From positions 6,942 through 70,941 of the forward strand of contig UQZU01000007.1 of NCBI GenBank assembly GCA_900545665.1: 64,000 nt of DNA, in the 5' to 3' direction. A program made the translations under genes and the position numbers. The notes under the pieces are model-generated. The model was not told the origin of the DNA, ran no database searches, and was given only the letters and a program-made list of their open reading frames with translations. Positions 41,908 to 51,490 of the stretch are shown one piece after another; within the stretch, counting starts at the first letter, position 1, and the number at the start of each line of letters is the position of its first letter. The DNA is from an uncultured Collinsella sp. GTDB lineage: Bacteria > Actinomycetota > Coriobacteriia > Coriobacteriales > Coriobacteriaceae.

Positions 41908-43245
41908 ATGCCCCAGAACATCTTCGGTACCGACGGCGTCCGTGGCGTCGCCAATGCCGACCTCTCGTGCGATCTCGCGTTTCGCCTGGGCCGCGCGGCG
42001 ACCAAGTTCCTTGGTCCGGACATCTGCATCGGCCGTGACACGCGCCTTTCGGGCACCATGCTCGAGAGTGCTCTGACTGCCGGCATTATGGCCGAGGGCG
42101 GCCGTCCGCACTGCTGCGGCGTCATCCCCACGCCCGCCGTGGCACTGCTCACTGTTCAAAACGAGCTCGATGGCGGCATTGTCATCTCCGCTTCGCACAA
42201 TCCGCCGGAGTTCAACGGCATCAAGTTCTTTAGCCGCAAGGGTATGAAGCTTCCCGATGCTGTCGAGGAAGAGATCAGCGCCTGGGTCATGTCCGAGGAG
42301 GCCATGGCTGCCGACACGCTGCCGACCGGTGCCGGCGTGGGCCACATCATCAAGATGAAGGACGCTCGAAAGGCATATGTCGATCATGCCATCGATACGC
42401 TTGATGGCCTGAGGCTCGACGGCCTAGTCGTTGCCGTCGACTGCGGTCACGGTGCTTCCTGCCAGACTACACCCGCCGCGCTGCAGCGCCTGGGTGCCAC
42501 GGTCCATGCCATCAACACCGATTATTGCGGCACCGACATTAACGTTGAGTGCGGCTCTACGCACCTCGAGCCCCTGCGCGAGCTCGTGCTGCGCACCCAT
42601 GCTGACATCGGTCTGGCCCACGACGGCGACGCCGACCGCGTACTGTTCGTGGACAGCGAGGGCAACGAGATCGATGGCGACTACATCCTAGCCATCTGCG
42701 GTTCCGACCTGGCCGCTCGCGGCAAGCTCGCCAACTCCGAGATCGTCTCGACCGTCATGTGCAACCTGGGCTTCTCCATCGCTATGAAGGAGCAGGGCTT
42801 CGAAATGGTTCAGACCGCTGTGGGCGACCGTTATGTGCTTGAGCGCATGCTCGCGGACGGCGCCGTCATCGGCGGCGAACAGTCCGGCCACATCATCTTC
42901 CTGGAGCACAACACCACCGGTGACGGTCTGGTGACGGCTCTGCAGCTGCTGGCCGTGCTCAAGCGCACCGGTCGTACCCTCACCGATCTTGCCGGCATCA
43001 TGAAGAAGTACCCGCAGGTACTCGTCAACGTGCATTCCGACAACAAGGCTGGTCTGGACGATTGCCAGCCCATTTGGGACGCCGTTGCTGCTGCCGAGAA
43101 GGAGCTTGACGGCCGCGGCCGCATTCTGGTGCGCCCGAGTGGTACCGAGCCGCTGGTCCGCGTGATGGCCGAGGCCGAGACGCACGAGCTGACCCAGCGC
43201 GTTGTCGACGACATCGTCGAGGTTGTCAAGCGCGAACTTCCCTAA
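41908..43245 (+). CDS. glmM: Phosphoglucosamine mutase
   Basis: GlmM interconverts glucosamine-6-phosphate and glucosamine-1-phosphate for peptidoglycan precursors. The 445-aa protein begins FGTDGVRGVAN. It has the phosphoserine loop ASHNPPEFNG with Ser96, the metal loop DGDADR and the C-terminal RPSGTEPLVRV motif, all complete. The ATG follows AAGGAG. With nagB downstream, amino-sugar metabolism is clustered here. Confidence 0.97.
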   Translation: MPQNIFGTDGVRGVANADLSCDLAFRLGRAATKFLGPDICIGRDTRLSGTMLESALTAGIMAEGGRPHCCGVIPTPAVALLTVQNELDGGIVISASHNPPEFNGIKFFSRKGMKLPDAVEEEISAWVMSEEAMAADTLPTGAGVGHIIKMKDARKAYVDHAIDTLDGLRLDGLVVAVDCGHGASCQTTPAALQRLGATVHAINTDYCGTDINVECGSTHLEPLRELVLRTHADIGLAHDGDADRVLFVDSEGNEIDGDYILAICGSDLAARGKLANSEIVSTVMCNLGFSIAMKEQGFEMVQTAVGDRYVLERMLADGAVIGGEQSGHIIFLEHNTTGDGLVTALQLLAVLKRTGRTLTDLAGIMKKYPQVLVNVHSDNKAGLDDCQPIWDAVAAAEKELDGRGRILVRPSGTEPLVRVMAEAETHELTQRVVDDIVEVVKRELP

Positions 43246-43316
43246 TGGTCAAAAACGGGTGCCAAGTGGTAAACTGTTAAGGTTATTTTGGTTGATCGGT
43301 ATGTCCGAGGGGGAGC

Positions 43317-43814
43317 ATGTTCACTAAAGTCCTAAGGTCTTTTGGTATGCGTGGTCGAGTCCTTACGTTGGATGCTCCCATCTCGGGTGACGTCATTCCG
43401 CTCTCCGAGGTAAACGATCAGACGTTTGCCACCGGCCTTTTGGGCCAGGGCGTGGCGATTCAGCCCACCGGAACGCGTGTGATTGCACCGGCTGATGCCA
43501 AGGTCGAGGCCATTTTTCCCACGGGACACGCCGTTGCGCTTAACACGGTCGATGGTCTGGACGTGCTCATCCACGTTGGTTTGGACACTGTTCAGCTCGA
43601 GGGCAAGCACTTTACCGTACATGCGCAAGTGGGTGACATCGTCCATAAGGGCGATGTACTCATTGAGTTCGATCGCGAGGCAATTGCTGCCGAGGGCTAC
43701 GATGTGACGGTTCCCATCTTGGTATGCAACTCCGTTGAGTTCTCGAGCATCAAGGGCTCCGTTGGCGTGCATGTCGAAGAGATGGACCAGCTCATCGTTG
43801 CTCGCGAGCGCTAG
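43317..43814 (+). CDS. PTS glucose-type IIA protein
   Basis: This 165-aa free-standing IIA-Glc (Crr-like) phosphocarrier accepts phosphate from HPr on His86 in LIHVGLDTVQLEG. The other active-site His is in the preceding FPTGHAVAL segment. It is a single domain of the usual size. GGGGGAG precedes the ATG. The IIBC permease at 60689 in this window lacks a IIA domain, so this protein is a plausible donor for it and for other permeases. It is located between glmM and nagB. Confidence 0.95.
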   Translation: MFTKVLRSFGMRGRVLTLDAPISGDVIPLSEVNDQTFATGLLGQGVAIQPTGTRVIAPADAKVEAIFPTGHAVALNTVDGLDVLIHVGLDTVQLEGKHFTVHAQVGDIVHKGDVLIEFDREAIAAEGYDVTVPILVCNSVEFSSIKGSVGVHVEEMDQLIVARER

Positions 43815-44085
43815 CAAGTGCACGTGGCCATTAGCCTACAATTCAAACACGTTTACGGAGGGCGCCCTTGAAAGAGGACGCCCTCCGTGGCAAGATGGGA
43901 TTTGTCCGAAGCTAAACAGCTTTGGGTCACCGTGGACGGGCAGGGGCCTCGACGCGGTTAGACACGAGACGCATACATTACGCGACCTCGCCCTGGTGGC
44001 CGCACACGTTGGTTGCGGCCGACGCGGGCCGCGGGCAAGTGCTTGTAAGGGAGCCTTGCCTCTCTTGTACGAGAAAGGACGCGTA
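43815..44085 (+). promoter_or_regulatory. Long structured-looking leader before nagB
   Basis: This 271-bp interval is GC-rich and full of potential pairing. ACGGAGGGCG and CGCCCTCCGT form a 10-bp stem at about 43855-43889. AAGCT/AGCTT and GGCCGC/GCGGCC stems follow. A TACAAT -10-like element is near 43838. No known riboswitch or glmS ribozyme core was recognised. It could be a terminator of the IIA gene followed by a regulated leader. Confidence 0.35.
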
Positions 44086-44814
44086 ATGAAGATCATTAAA
44101 GCTAAAGACTACGAGGATATGAGCCGCAAGGCCGCTAATATCATCTCGGCCCAGGTTATCCTCAAGCCCGACTGTGTGCTGGGTCTTGCCACCGGCTCCA
44201 CCCCGATCGGTGCCTACAAGCAGCTCGCTGCTTGGTACAAGAAGGGCGACGTCGACTTTGCCGAGGTCAGCACCTACAACCTGGACGAGTATCGCGGCCT
44301 TTCGCACGACGATCCCCAGAGCTATCACTACTTCATGCGTGAGAACTTCTTCGATCACATCAACATCGACCTGAACAATACGCATGTGCCCGACGGTTCC
44401 AACCCCGACGCCGCCGCTGCCTGCTCTGAGTACGACAAGATTGTCGCCGACGCCGGTTACCCGGATCTGCAGCTGCTCGGCATTGGCAACAACGGCCACA
44501 TCGGCTTCAACGAGCCCGATGACCACTTCTCCAAGGGCACGCACTGCGTCGACCTCACCGAGAGCACCATTCAGGCCAACAGCCGCCTGTTCGACAGCAT
44601 CGACGATGTTCCCCGTCAGGCCTACACCATGGGTACCCAGACCATCATGTATGCCCGCATGATCCTGGTCGTCGCCAACGGCGAGGCCAAGGCTCAGGCC
44701 GTGCATGACATGTGCTATGGTCCGGTTACACCCGAGTGCCCGGCTTCGATCCTGCAGCTGCACACCAACTGCGTTGTCGTTGCCGACGAGGCCGCCCTTT
44801 CGCTCTGCGAGTAG
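44086..44814 (+). CDS. nagB: Glucosamine-6-phosphate deaminase
   Basis: NagB converts glucosamine-6-phosphate to fructose-6-phosphate and ammonia. The 242-aa protein has LGLATGSTPIGAY, the catalytic region TYNLDEYRGL, and GIGNNGHIGFNEP, all conserved. The ATG at 44086 follows GAAAGGAC. The open frame extends upstream to 43735, but that part lies over the IIA gene and the leader and is rejected. No nagA is adjacent. Confidence 0.96.
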   Translation: MKIIKAKDYEDMSRKAANIISAQVILKPDCVLGLATGSTPIGAYKQLAAWYKKGDVDFAEVSTYNLDEYRGLSHDDPQSYHYFMRENFFDHINIDLNNTHVPDGSNPDAAAACSEYDKIVADAGYPDLQLLGIGNNGHIGFNEPDDHFSKGTHCVDLTESTIQANSRLFDSIDDVPRQAYTMGTQTIMYARMILVVANGEAKAQAVHDMCYGPVTPECPASILQLHTNCVVVADEAALSLCE

Positions 44815-44846
44815 CGCGAATCCTGCAGCTCGACATAGCCTTGCCT

Positions 44847-44875
44847 AAGGCCTCCGCTTTGCGGGGGCCTTTTTG
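44847..44875 (+). terminator. Terminator of nagB
   Basis: GGCCTCCGC and GCGGGGGCC pair with one G-T across a TTT loop, followed by TTTTTGC. Confidence 0.9.
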
Positions 44876-45262
44876 CTATCCCTTTTTGCCCACTTGACCA
44901 AAAACTTGCCGCAAGCTTGACGAATGCCGGATGTCCAACAGCTTGATTCATTCTATACCAGATTCTATGCAAAAATGCCACTAGAAGGCCGTAGACGGTA
45001 GCGGGTGCTAGGCGAGTTGAATGACATGGCTGAACCTTGTTCATCTGCGTTACACTGCCGCTTAGATGGGACAAGCTGACAAGCTCATTTACCTGCTTAA
45101 AGACCGATTAGTCGGGGGATTAATAACAATCGGCCCTCGCTGTACAAAAACTTGCCGCTTGCGTACCAAAAGACAACCTAAAACACAAGGTCGCCCTATT
45201 CATAGCGCGGCTTGTATGGTCTTGCGGCTACAGTGTCCATACGGTCGAGTTGAGGAGCGGGC
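44876..45262. other. Regulatory interval before BTAD regulator, with direct repeats
   Basis: No gene is visible. AAAAACTTGCCGC occurs twice, at 44900-44912 and 45146-45158, 246 bp apart. CCGATT and AATCGG form a hairpin around 45106-45133. These could be binding sites for the large regulator downstream; that is inference. Confidence 0.4.
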
Positions 45263-48262
45263 ATGGTAAACGATTTGAGCGGTATAGACGACCTCGAGCT
45301 GATGCCGCTGGGCGGAGGCTATATGGTGCGACGCGAACGCTTGATGAATGAGCTTATCGCCAAGGGCCGAAAGGCCGGCATCGTGGTTCTTTATGCGCCC
45401 GACGGGTTTGGGAAGACCTCGGTGCTGCTGCAGTACACCCATGAGGTTAAATGCGACCCGACGCGAGGCCCCGTGCGGATTATCGAGGCCGATCGCGCCA
45501 CTGGGCGCGAGGTGTTTATGCAGCTCGAGGTGGTTACCGAAGAACTCAAAGACAAACCGCATTCCCTTATCGCGATTGATAATGTGCCAAACCTCGATCA
45601 GCACGATACCGAGGACCTCATCGACAGGATTCGCGGCCTGCGCGCTATGGGGGTAGGGGTCTTTATCTCCTGCCGTCCTTCAAATCGTCAGCTGATTCAC
45701 GGGCTGGGCGATTCGGTTAAGATCAATGCGCAGATGCTCAAGGTGCATGCCTATGAGTATTCGGCGTGGGCATCGGCGTTTTCGATCAGCACATCGCTCG
45801 ACTTTTATCAGCTCACGCAGGGCGTGCCCGAGCTCGTTTCGGCATTGCAGACGGGTCTGTATGGCCAAGGTGACGTAGCCGGTCTGCTCGAAAACGAGAT
45901 TGTCAACGTATATGGCGCGGCACTTGCCGATCTGGCTTCGCTCGACAATAATGCGCTGTTTTGTGTGGCATGCCTCATGGTTTTGATGGGCGAGGGCAAT
46001 ATCTCGGAACTCGAGGCTTGTGGGGTGAGGTTGTCGATGGTCGACCAGTCCTACTTTGTACGCGACTACCCGATCTTTGGCTTGGACCCCGCCGAGCGGA
46101 GTTTTACGTGTCTGGGCACGGAGGATAACGGACGCATGCGCTTGCGTAAGTTGGTGGCCGAGGTCCGCCCCGAACTTGTTCCGAGGGCGGCCCGGATTTT
46201 GCTTAAGGCGGGCCGATGCGATGCGGCGATGGGCCTGGCGGACGCCTTTTTGGACCGAGAAGCGGTCCTTGAACTTGCTGGGCAGTATGGGGTCGATCTT
46301 GCTCTGACGGGGCACGGGGCCGATATCTGCAGAGCAGCGCTGGGCACGATCGATGCCGACGATCCGGCTCCAGAGCCAACGCCTGCCGAGGCGCTTGGCG
46401 TATATCTGGCAGCGGTCAGCGTGTCCAACACAAAGCTCGCCCGCTATATGGCATCGGTTATCGAGCGCGGGGGCGAACGGGCGGCCTGCGAAATAGACCC
46501 TGTTTCATGGAGGGTGGCCCAGACGCTGACGGCTGTTTGCTATGGGGACAACGGGCTTGGGCTTCCTACGAACCTGGCCGTACCAGAAATCGAGACGTCC
46601 CACACCGCACTTGATATGTTGTCTGCGCATATCGAGGTCAAGCGCTGCCTGACCGAGCGGGGAGATGACGGCGGCGTTCTACAGCAGCTCAAAACGAGCA
46701 AGGCCTACGACTGCGAGCTCGACATCGCGGGGATTGTTATACGGGCCGATAGTATGCTGGTGGAGCTCTTTGACGGGTCGTTTGCGGGAACTGACGAGCG
46801 CGACGACGAGATGACGGTGGTGCGGGAGGCGCTCGACGTACGTGGGCTTAAGGCGATGGCTATCTGGGTGCGCATGGTGTTGGCGGCACGGCGGCTCCTT
46901 TCCGGCTTGCCGGTAACCGACGATGCGGCGTTCAACGAGCTCGATCGTTTTGCTGTGCGCATGCGCGACAACCAGATTCAGCTGTTTGGCCTGTTGCTAG
47001 AAGGCTGGCAGTCGCTGGCAGAGGGACGGCCGGTTAATGCAAAGTTCCGTGCGGTCCAAGTGCTCAAACTTGCCGAGGAGTCGATTGCGTACATGCGCGA
47101 TAACGCATTGCTGCTGGAGCGCGCGGCATATCTGCGTAACACCTCGATGGTTTCGGTGCGCGAGGAAGCGGAACTACTCGATATAAGCCAGACGCAGGTT
47201 GGTGGCGCAGAAGCCTGGATGGTGGCGCTGCATTTGGCCTGTGCGGGCCGAGACAGCGATCTTGCGGCCTGGATGTCCATGAATCGTGCGGGGATTCTAG
47301 AGCCATCGTATCGGCTCTTTGCGCGCCTTGCCATGCATTGTCTGGGCGAGCCGGCGGCCAGGATACGCAAGAAGCTTCCCGTGCGCGAGCTGTCGCGGTA
47401 CTCGCTGCGCGACGATTTGGAAGGGGAGGGCGAGCGCCTATTCCAGGCCGGCGAGGTTGAAGCCGTTGATACCATCGACCATATCGAGATTCGCATGTTT
47501 GGTGCGTTTCGCGCCGAGCGCGACGGGTTTCCCATCACGGATAAGATGTGGCGCCGCAAGAAAGCGGCGACGCTTGCCGAGCGGCTTGCGCTGGGCATGG
47601 ATGCACTGGTCGACCGCGAGACGCTGTCTATGGAGCTGTGGCCCCATGCCGAGTTCAATAGCGCTCGTAACAATCTGTACTCGACGATATCGCGCCTGCG
47701 TTCGGCCTTGGGGCCGACACCGGACGGCAAGTCGTGCGTGCTGATCCAAAACGAGTGCATTGGGCTTAACGGCGATTACGTCAAGACCGACGTGCGATTG
47801 TTTGATCAGATAAGCCGCGAAGTTTTGGGAAATCGCACGGGTGCGCGCGGACCCCATCTGATCGAGCTGTGCCTTAAGATCGAGCAGCTCTACGCCGGCC
47901 CGTTGTATGTTCCCAATGGCTGTAATCCCACCTACTTTTTACGTATGCGGCGCATTATGGAATCGAAGTATATCGACTGTATGATTCGGGGCGCGAATGC
48001 CGCCCTAGAAGAAAACGACCTGCAGTCGGCGGTATGGCTGGTGGAGTCGGGGCTGCGGCAAGAGACGGCGCGCGAGGACATGGTGCGTTGCGCTATGCGC
48101 GTCTACGGTGCGGCGGGGCGACGACGCGATATCGTCGAGCTGTACAGTGGGCATATGCATCACCTGAGGGAGCAGGTCAATGGTGTGCCCGAGCCCGAGA
48201 CGCGGCGTCTGTACGAGCGCTTGGTGGAGGGCAGGCTTAACCGCGTGCTCGTCGAGCGATAA
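45263..48262 (+). CDS. Large AAA-type regulator with winged-helix and BTAD C terminus
   Basis: This 999-aa signal-transduction protein has an N-terminal P-loop NTPase of the STAND/MalT type, with Walker A APDGFGKTS (45-53). The middle is a long helical-repeat region (about 300-720). From about residue 745 there is an OmpR-like winged helix (IEIRMFGAFRAERDG; WRRKKAATLAERLALGMD). A BTAD-like domain follows (about 850-985), ending in NGVPEPETRRLYERL. This order resembles SARP-type activators with the DNA-binding unit moved to the C-terminal third, common in Coriobacteriia. Neighbouring genes give no clear regulon. The ATG at 45263 follows GAGGAGCGG. Confidence 0.88.
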   Translation: MVNDLSGIDDLELMPLGGGYMVRRERLMNELIAKGRKAGIVVLYAPDGFGKTSVLLQYTHEVKCDPTRGPVRIIEADRATGREVFMQLEVVTEELKDKPHSLIAIDNVPNLDQHDTEDLIDRIRGLRAMGVGVFISCRPSNRQLIHGLGDSVKINAQMLKVHAYEYSAWASAFSISTSLDFYQLTQGVPELVSALQTGLYGQGDVAGLLENEIVNVYGAALADLASLDNNALFCVACLMVLMGEGNISELEACGVRLSMVDQSYFVRDYPIFGLDPAERSFTCLGTEDNGRMRLRKLVAEVRPELVPRAARILLKAGRCDAAMGLADAFLDREAVLELAGQYGVDLALTGHGADICRAALGTIDADDPAPEPTPAEALGVYLAAVSVSNTKLARYMASVIERGGERAACEIDPVSWRVAQTLTAVCYGDNGLGLPTNLAVPEIETSHTALDMLSAHIEVKRCLTERGDDGGVLQQLKTSKAYDCELDIAGIVIRADSMLVELFDGSFAGTDERDDEMTVVREALDVRGLKAMAIWVRMVLAARRLLSGLPVTDDAAFNELDRFAVRMRDNQIQLFGLLLEGWQSLAEGRPVNAKFRAVQVLKLAEESIAYMRDNALLLERAAYLRNTSMVSVREEAELLDISQTQVGGAEAWMVALHLACAGRDSDLAAWMSMNRAGILEPSYRLFARLAMHCLGEPAARIRKKLPVRELSRYSLRDDLEGEGERLFQAGEVEAVDTIDHIEIRMFGAFRAERDGFPITDKMWRRKKAATLAERLALGMDALVDRETLSMELWPHAEFNSARNNLYSTISRLRSALGPTPDGKSCVLIQNECIGLNGDYVKTDVRLFDQISREVLGNRTGARGPHLIELCLKIEQLYAGPLYVPNGCNPTYFLRMRRIMESKYIDCMIRGANAALEENDLQSAVWLVESGLRQETAREDMVRCAMRVYGAAGRRRDIVELYSGHMHHLREQVNGVPEPETRRLYERLVEGRLNRVLVER

Positions 48263-48267
48263 AAAAT

Positions 48268-48292
48268 GAGCGTCCGAATTGCTCGGACGCTC
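48268..48292 (-). terminator. Terminator of yhbY
   Basis: GAGCGTCCGA and TCGGACGCTC form a perfect 10-bp stem. On the minus strand it is followed by ATTTTTTATC, so it serves yhbY, and it also lies right after the regulator gene. Confidence 0.88.
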
Positions 48293-48331
48293 GCAAGCTT
48301 GATGTATGTTGGCTCGCCGGATCGTTGGCTC

Positions 48332-48631
48332 TTAGACGAGCTTGATCTTCTCGATGTCCTTGCGCGAGGACTCGCGATACAGCGAGAACTTGCGGCCGAT
48401 AACCTGGACGACCTCGGCATGGCAGCGCTCGGCGAGCTCTTCGGCGGCCTCGCGGGCGGAAAGGCTGGAGCCATCGAGTACGGAGCACTTAACGAGCTCG
48501 TGCTTCTCCAGGTAGGCGATCGTCTGCTCGACGGTGCCCTCGTTGATGTCGGACTTGCCGATGATGATGGCGGGGTTGAGGTGATGGGCCATGCTGCGAA
48601 GCTGCTTGACCTGGGCTCCTGTCAGTGCCAT
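48332..48631 (-). CDS. yhbY: YhbY-family RNA-binding protein (CRM domain)
   Basis: This 99-aa protein is a single CRM-type RNA-binding domain, associated with pre-50S ribosomal particles in known species. It begins MALTGAQVKQLRSMAHHL, then has the IIIGKSDINEG segment. GRKFSLYR near the end is typical of the family. AGCGAGAACC lies before the ATG. It is transcribed on the minus strand towards the BTAD regulator. Confidence 0.95.
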   Translation of the reverse strand: MALTGAQVKQLRSMAHHLNPAIIIGKSDINEGTVEQTIAYLEKHELVKCSVLDGSSLSAREAAEELAERCHAEVVQVIGRKFSLYRESSRKDIEKIKLV

Positions 48632-48813
48632 GGGTTCTCGCTTTCTATGTTATGGGGCGCCCCGCGATGGGGCCTTAATCTACGTGAGCTGTCCCACGAT
48701 AGCGCAGGAACGGCGCGGTGTGGGGCGTGTTTGCCCAGTTCAAAAAGAATGCGGATGCCGAGCGGGAGAACAGCGCGGGTTACAGGCGGACGTGTACGGC
48801 GGCCGAAAGCGGT

Positions 48814-49701
48814 CTATGGACGGCCCGAAGAGACCGGCTCCCATGCAATAAACGCCCAACGGACTTTGCGGACGTGGTCGAGCATGTAGCGCCCCTGCGG
48901 CACGCCCTTGGACCCCGGGTCGCCGGCATGGGGATTCTCAATCATATGCTGAGCGACGTAGTCGCGCAGACGGTCGATCTTATCCTCGTTACCGTGCTCG
49001 AGCATGCGGGAGAAGTCCACCACGCCCGCCTCAAGGCTATCGAAGGTATCGCGACGAGGCGATTCAAAGTACGTAACCTGCGGCAGGGCACCCATCTGAA
49101 TGAGGATATTAAAGGCATACACAAAGCCATTACTGCAGGTAACCGAGGCACCGATGGCGTTCATCAGGTGCAGGTCATAGCGCGGGCTGGAGTTGGCGAC
49201 CATCGTGACAGCACAACGCCGACGAGCCGTTCGATCAAGCTTGGCAAGCGCGCCTTTTAGGTTGGTCGTGGTGACAGAGCGACTGGCAAAGGCAACATCT
49301 ACCGCTTTCGCGACCGGTCCAACCAAATCCCAGTCATCATCCCAAGCAAGCTCAAGCGGTGTAATGCAATCCTCGAGCCCATAGTACTCAATGCCAGCAT
49401 CAAGCGTGCCCAACATAGCAGGGGAGAAGTCGGCAGCAATCACGGAATGCCCAGCCTGAGCAAGCGGAATAGCAATCGACCCAGCCCCACACCCCATATC
49501 CAGCACGGATTCACCAGGCTTTAACGCCAACAGCTTCATAAAGTCCCGGGCATACGGAGCAGTCTCAAGCGGCCGAAAATGCCGAGCCCGCTTATCCCAC
49601 TCAAAAGAATCATCAGCCCGCCGCCGACCAGCCTGCAAGCGCATCCATTCGCCATTCCAATCAGCAGAAAGCAGCTCAGAGCGAGCATCCCCATCAACCA
49701 C
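48814..49701 (-). CDS. SAM-dependent methyltransferase
   Basis: This 295-aa class I methyltransferase has motif I VLDMGCGAGS (66-75), followed by VIAADFSPAML. The substrate is unknown. The C-terminal part (FDSLEAGVVDFSRMLEHGNEDK) resembles the uncharacterised methyltransferases of anaerobes. The GTG at 49701 is chosen because AGGAGG lies 7-8 nt upstream. The open frame continues to 49761, but there it translates a hairpin with a T-run (GCGGCTCTTC, GAGGAGTCGC, TTTTTT) and is rejected as start. Confidence 0.85.
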   Translation of the reverse strand: MVDGDARSELLSADWNGEWMRLQAGRRRADDSFEWDKRARHFRPLETAPYARDFMKLLALKPGESVLDMGCGAGSIAIPLAQAGHSVIAADFSPAMLGTLDAGIEYYGLEDCITPLELAWDDDWDLVGPVAKAVDVAFASRSVTTTNLKGALAKLDRTARRRCAVTMVANSSPRYDLHLMNAIGASVTCSNGFVYAFNILIQMGALPQVTYFESPRRDTFDSLEAGVVDFSRMLEHGNEDKIDRLRDYVAQHMIENPHAGDPGSKGVPQGRYMLDHVRKVRWAFIAWEPVSSGRP

Positions 49702-49866
49702 GGGCCAACCTCCTAGCAACAAAAAAGCGACTCCTCCCAAAAGAAGAGCCGCAACCAGCATATATCAGAAAGAACCGATCCAACGCCAAACCGCCGTATC
49801 GACCATGTAGTGCAGGAGCGAAGCAACTGCAACCGGGATAGAACTCAACTGAGATCCCGATGTGCG

Positions 49867-50001
49867 GGAGCCCCGGGGAGGGCAAATATATAAGGTCGAT
49901 CGCGAGTTCCGCACGAGCCGGAGAGCACTTAATGTGCTCTCCGTGCGAGTCAGGACTGTCCGAGCAGGCGACCTTATATATTTGCCCTCCCCGGGGCTCC
50001 T
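49867..50001. repeat. 135-bp nested hairpin element
   Basis: The outer arms 49867-49898 and 49970-50001 are exact 32-bp reverse complements beginning GGAGCCCCGGGGAGGGC. The inner stem GGAGAGCAC/GTGCTCTCC (49921-49943) lies at the tip. It ends 16 bp before the UPF0210 stop codon on the minus strand and could terminate that gene. The tip motif GGGGAGG and overall size resemble the element at 34253. Confidence 0.8.
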
Positions 50002-50017
50002 CGCCAGTCCCCCTCAG

Positions 50018-51382
50018 CTAGTTCTTGAGCGAGTTCAGCGGTGCCGGGAAGCGTCCACCACGGTGGGCAAGCACGGTGCCGGCGTTGGGGTTCACCGGCA
50101 TGATGGGTGCACGGCCAAACAGGCCGCCGTACTCGACGCAGTCACCCACGCCCTTGCCAATGGCGGGAATCACGCGGACGGCCGTGGTCTTGTTGTTGAT
50201 GACGCCGATAGCCATCTCGTCGGCGATGATGCCGGCGATGGTCTCGACCGGGGTGTCACCGGGGATGGCGATCATGTCCAGGCCGACGGAGCATACGCAG
50301 GTCATAGCCTCGAGCTTCTCGAGCGAAAGCGCGCCGGCCTCGACCGCGGCGATCATGCCGGCATCCTCGGACACGGGGATAAAGGCGCCCGAGAGTCCGC
50401 CCACGCTGGAGCTGGCCATGACGCCGCCCTTCTTGACGGCATCGTTGAGCATGGCGAGTGCGCAGGTCGTGCCGGGGCCTCCGCAGGTGCCCACGCCGAT
50501 AATCTCGAGGATGCGCGCGACGGAGTCGCCGATGGCAGGCGTGGGAGCCAGCGACAGGTCGACAATGCCCTTCTCGACACCCAGGCGATGGGCGGCCTCG
50601 CGGCTCATGAGCTCGCCGGCGCGGGTGATCTTAAAGGCGGTCTGCTTAATCTTTTCGGCGACTTCCATCATCGATGCGGAATCGGGCAGCGTCTCCAGGG
50701 CTGCGGCCATAACGCCGGGGCCCGAAACGCCTACGTTGATGACGGCGTCGGCCTCGCCACCGCCGTGGACGGCGCCCGCCATAAACGGGGAGTCCTCGAC
50801 CATATTGGCAAAGCAGACAAACTTGGAAGCGCCGACGGAGTCCTGGTCGGCCGTGAGCTTAGCGGCGTCGATGATGGTCTGCGCAGCCATGAGTACGGCG
50901 TCCATGTTGATGCCGGCACGCAGACTGGCGACGTTGACGCTGGAGCAGACGCGGCTCGTGGTGGCGAGCGCCTGCGGGATGGACTGGATGACGCGGCGGT
51001 CGGCGTCGCCGATGCCCTTCTGAACGAGTGCGGAGAAGCCACCCAGGTAATCGATGCCGAGCGTCTCGGCCGCGCGGTCGAGGGCATGCGCGATGGGGGT
51101 GAGGTCCTCATCCTTGCAGCACGCGGCGATCTGCGCCACCGGGGTGACGGAGACGCGCTTGTTGACGATGGGGATACCGTACTCGCGCTCGAGGTTCTCG
51201 GCGGTCTCGACCAGGTGCTCAGCCGTGTGCGTCACGTGGTCGTAGATCTTCGTGCACATGCGGTCGAGGTTCTCGTCGCCGCAACCCATGAGCGAAACAC
51301 CCATGGTGATGGTCCTGATGTCGAGGTTCTGCTCCTCAACCATGCCGCGGGTTTCCGCGATTTCTGCGGGCGTGATCGCCAT
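50018..51382 (-). CDS. UPF0210/DUF711 family protein
   Basis: This 454-aa conserved protein of the UPF0210 (DUF711) family has no known enzymatic role but is widespread in anaerobes. Recognisable segments are QNLDIRTITMGVSLMGCGDEN near the N terminus (starting QNLDIRTI), MDAVLMAAQ, and GGLSGAFIPVSEDAGM. These proteins are often next to an ACT-domain (UPF0237) gene, which is absent here. The ATG at 51382 follows ATAGGAGCG; the open frame from 51439 is longer but unsupported. It is a single gene on the minus strand. Confidence 0.92.
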   Translation of the reverse strand: MAITPAEIAETRGMVEEQNLDIRTITMGVSLMGCGDENLDRMCTKIYDHVTHTAEHLVETAENLEREYGIPIVNKRVSVTPVAQIAACCKDEDLTPIAHALDRAAETLGIDYLGGFSALVQKGIGDADRRVIQSIPQALATTSRVCSSVNVASLRAGINMDAVLMAAQTIIDAAKLTADQDSVGASKFVCFANMVEDSPFMAGAVHGGGEADAVINVGVSGPGVMAAALETLPDSASMMEVAEKIKQTAFKITRAGELMSREAAHRLGVEKGIVDLSLAPTPAIGDSVARILEIIGVGTCGGPGTTCALAMLNDAVKKGGVMASSSVGGLSGAFIPVSEDAGMIAAVEAGALSLEKLEAMTCVCSVGLDMIAIPGDTPVETIAGIIADEMAIGVINNKTTAVRVIPAIGKGVGDCVEYGGLFGRAPIMPVNPNAGTVLAHRGGRFPAPLNSLKN

Positions 51383-51490
51383 CCTTGCGCTCCTATCTGC
51401 CAAAACGAGCATAGTCTTGTCTATTCTAACGTGCCGCACGTGCCAAGTGGCGCATGCGGCACGTTTTGATGCTCGGTTGTTTCCGTTGTG

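Noticed and set aside
43815..44085. glmS ribozyme before nagB
   Set aside because: The conserved cleavage-site and core segments of the glmS ribozyme are not present.
49862..51469. 535-codon plus-strand frame over the UPF0210 gene
   Set aside because: It starts in the hairpin element and has no ribosome-binding site; the minus-strand frame is a full conserved family.
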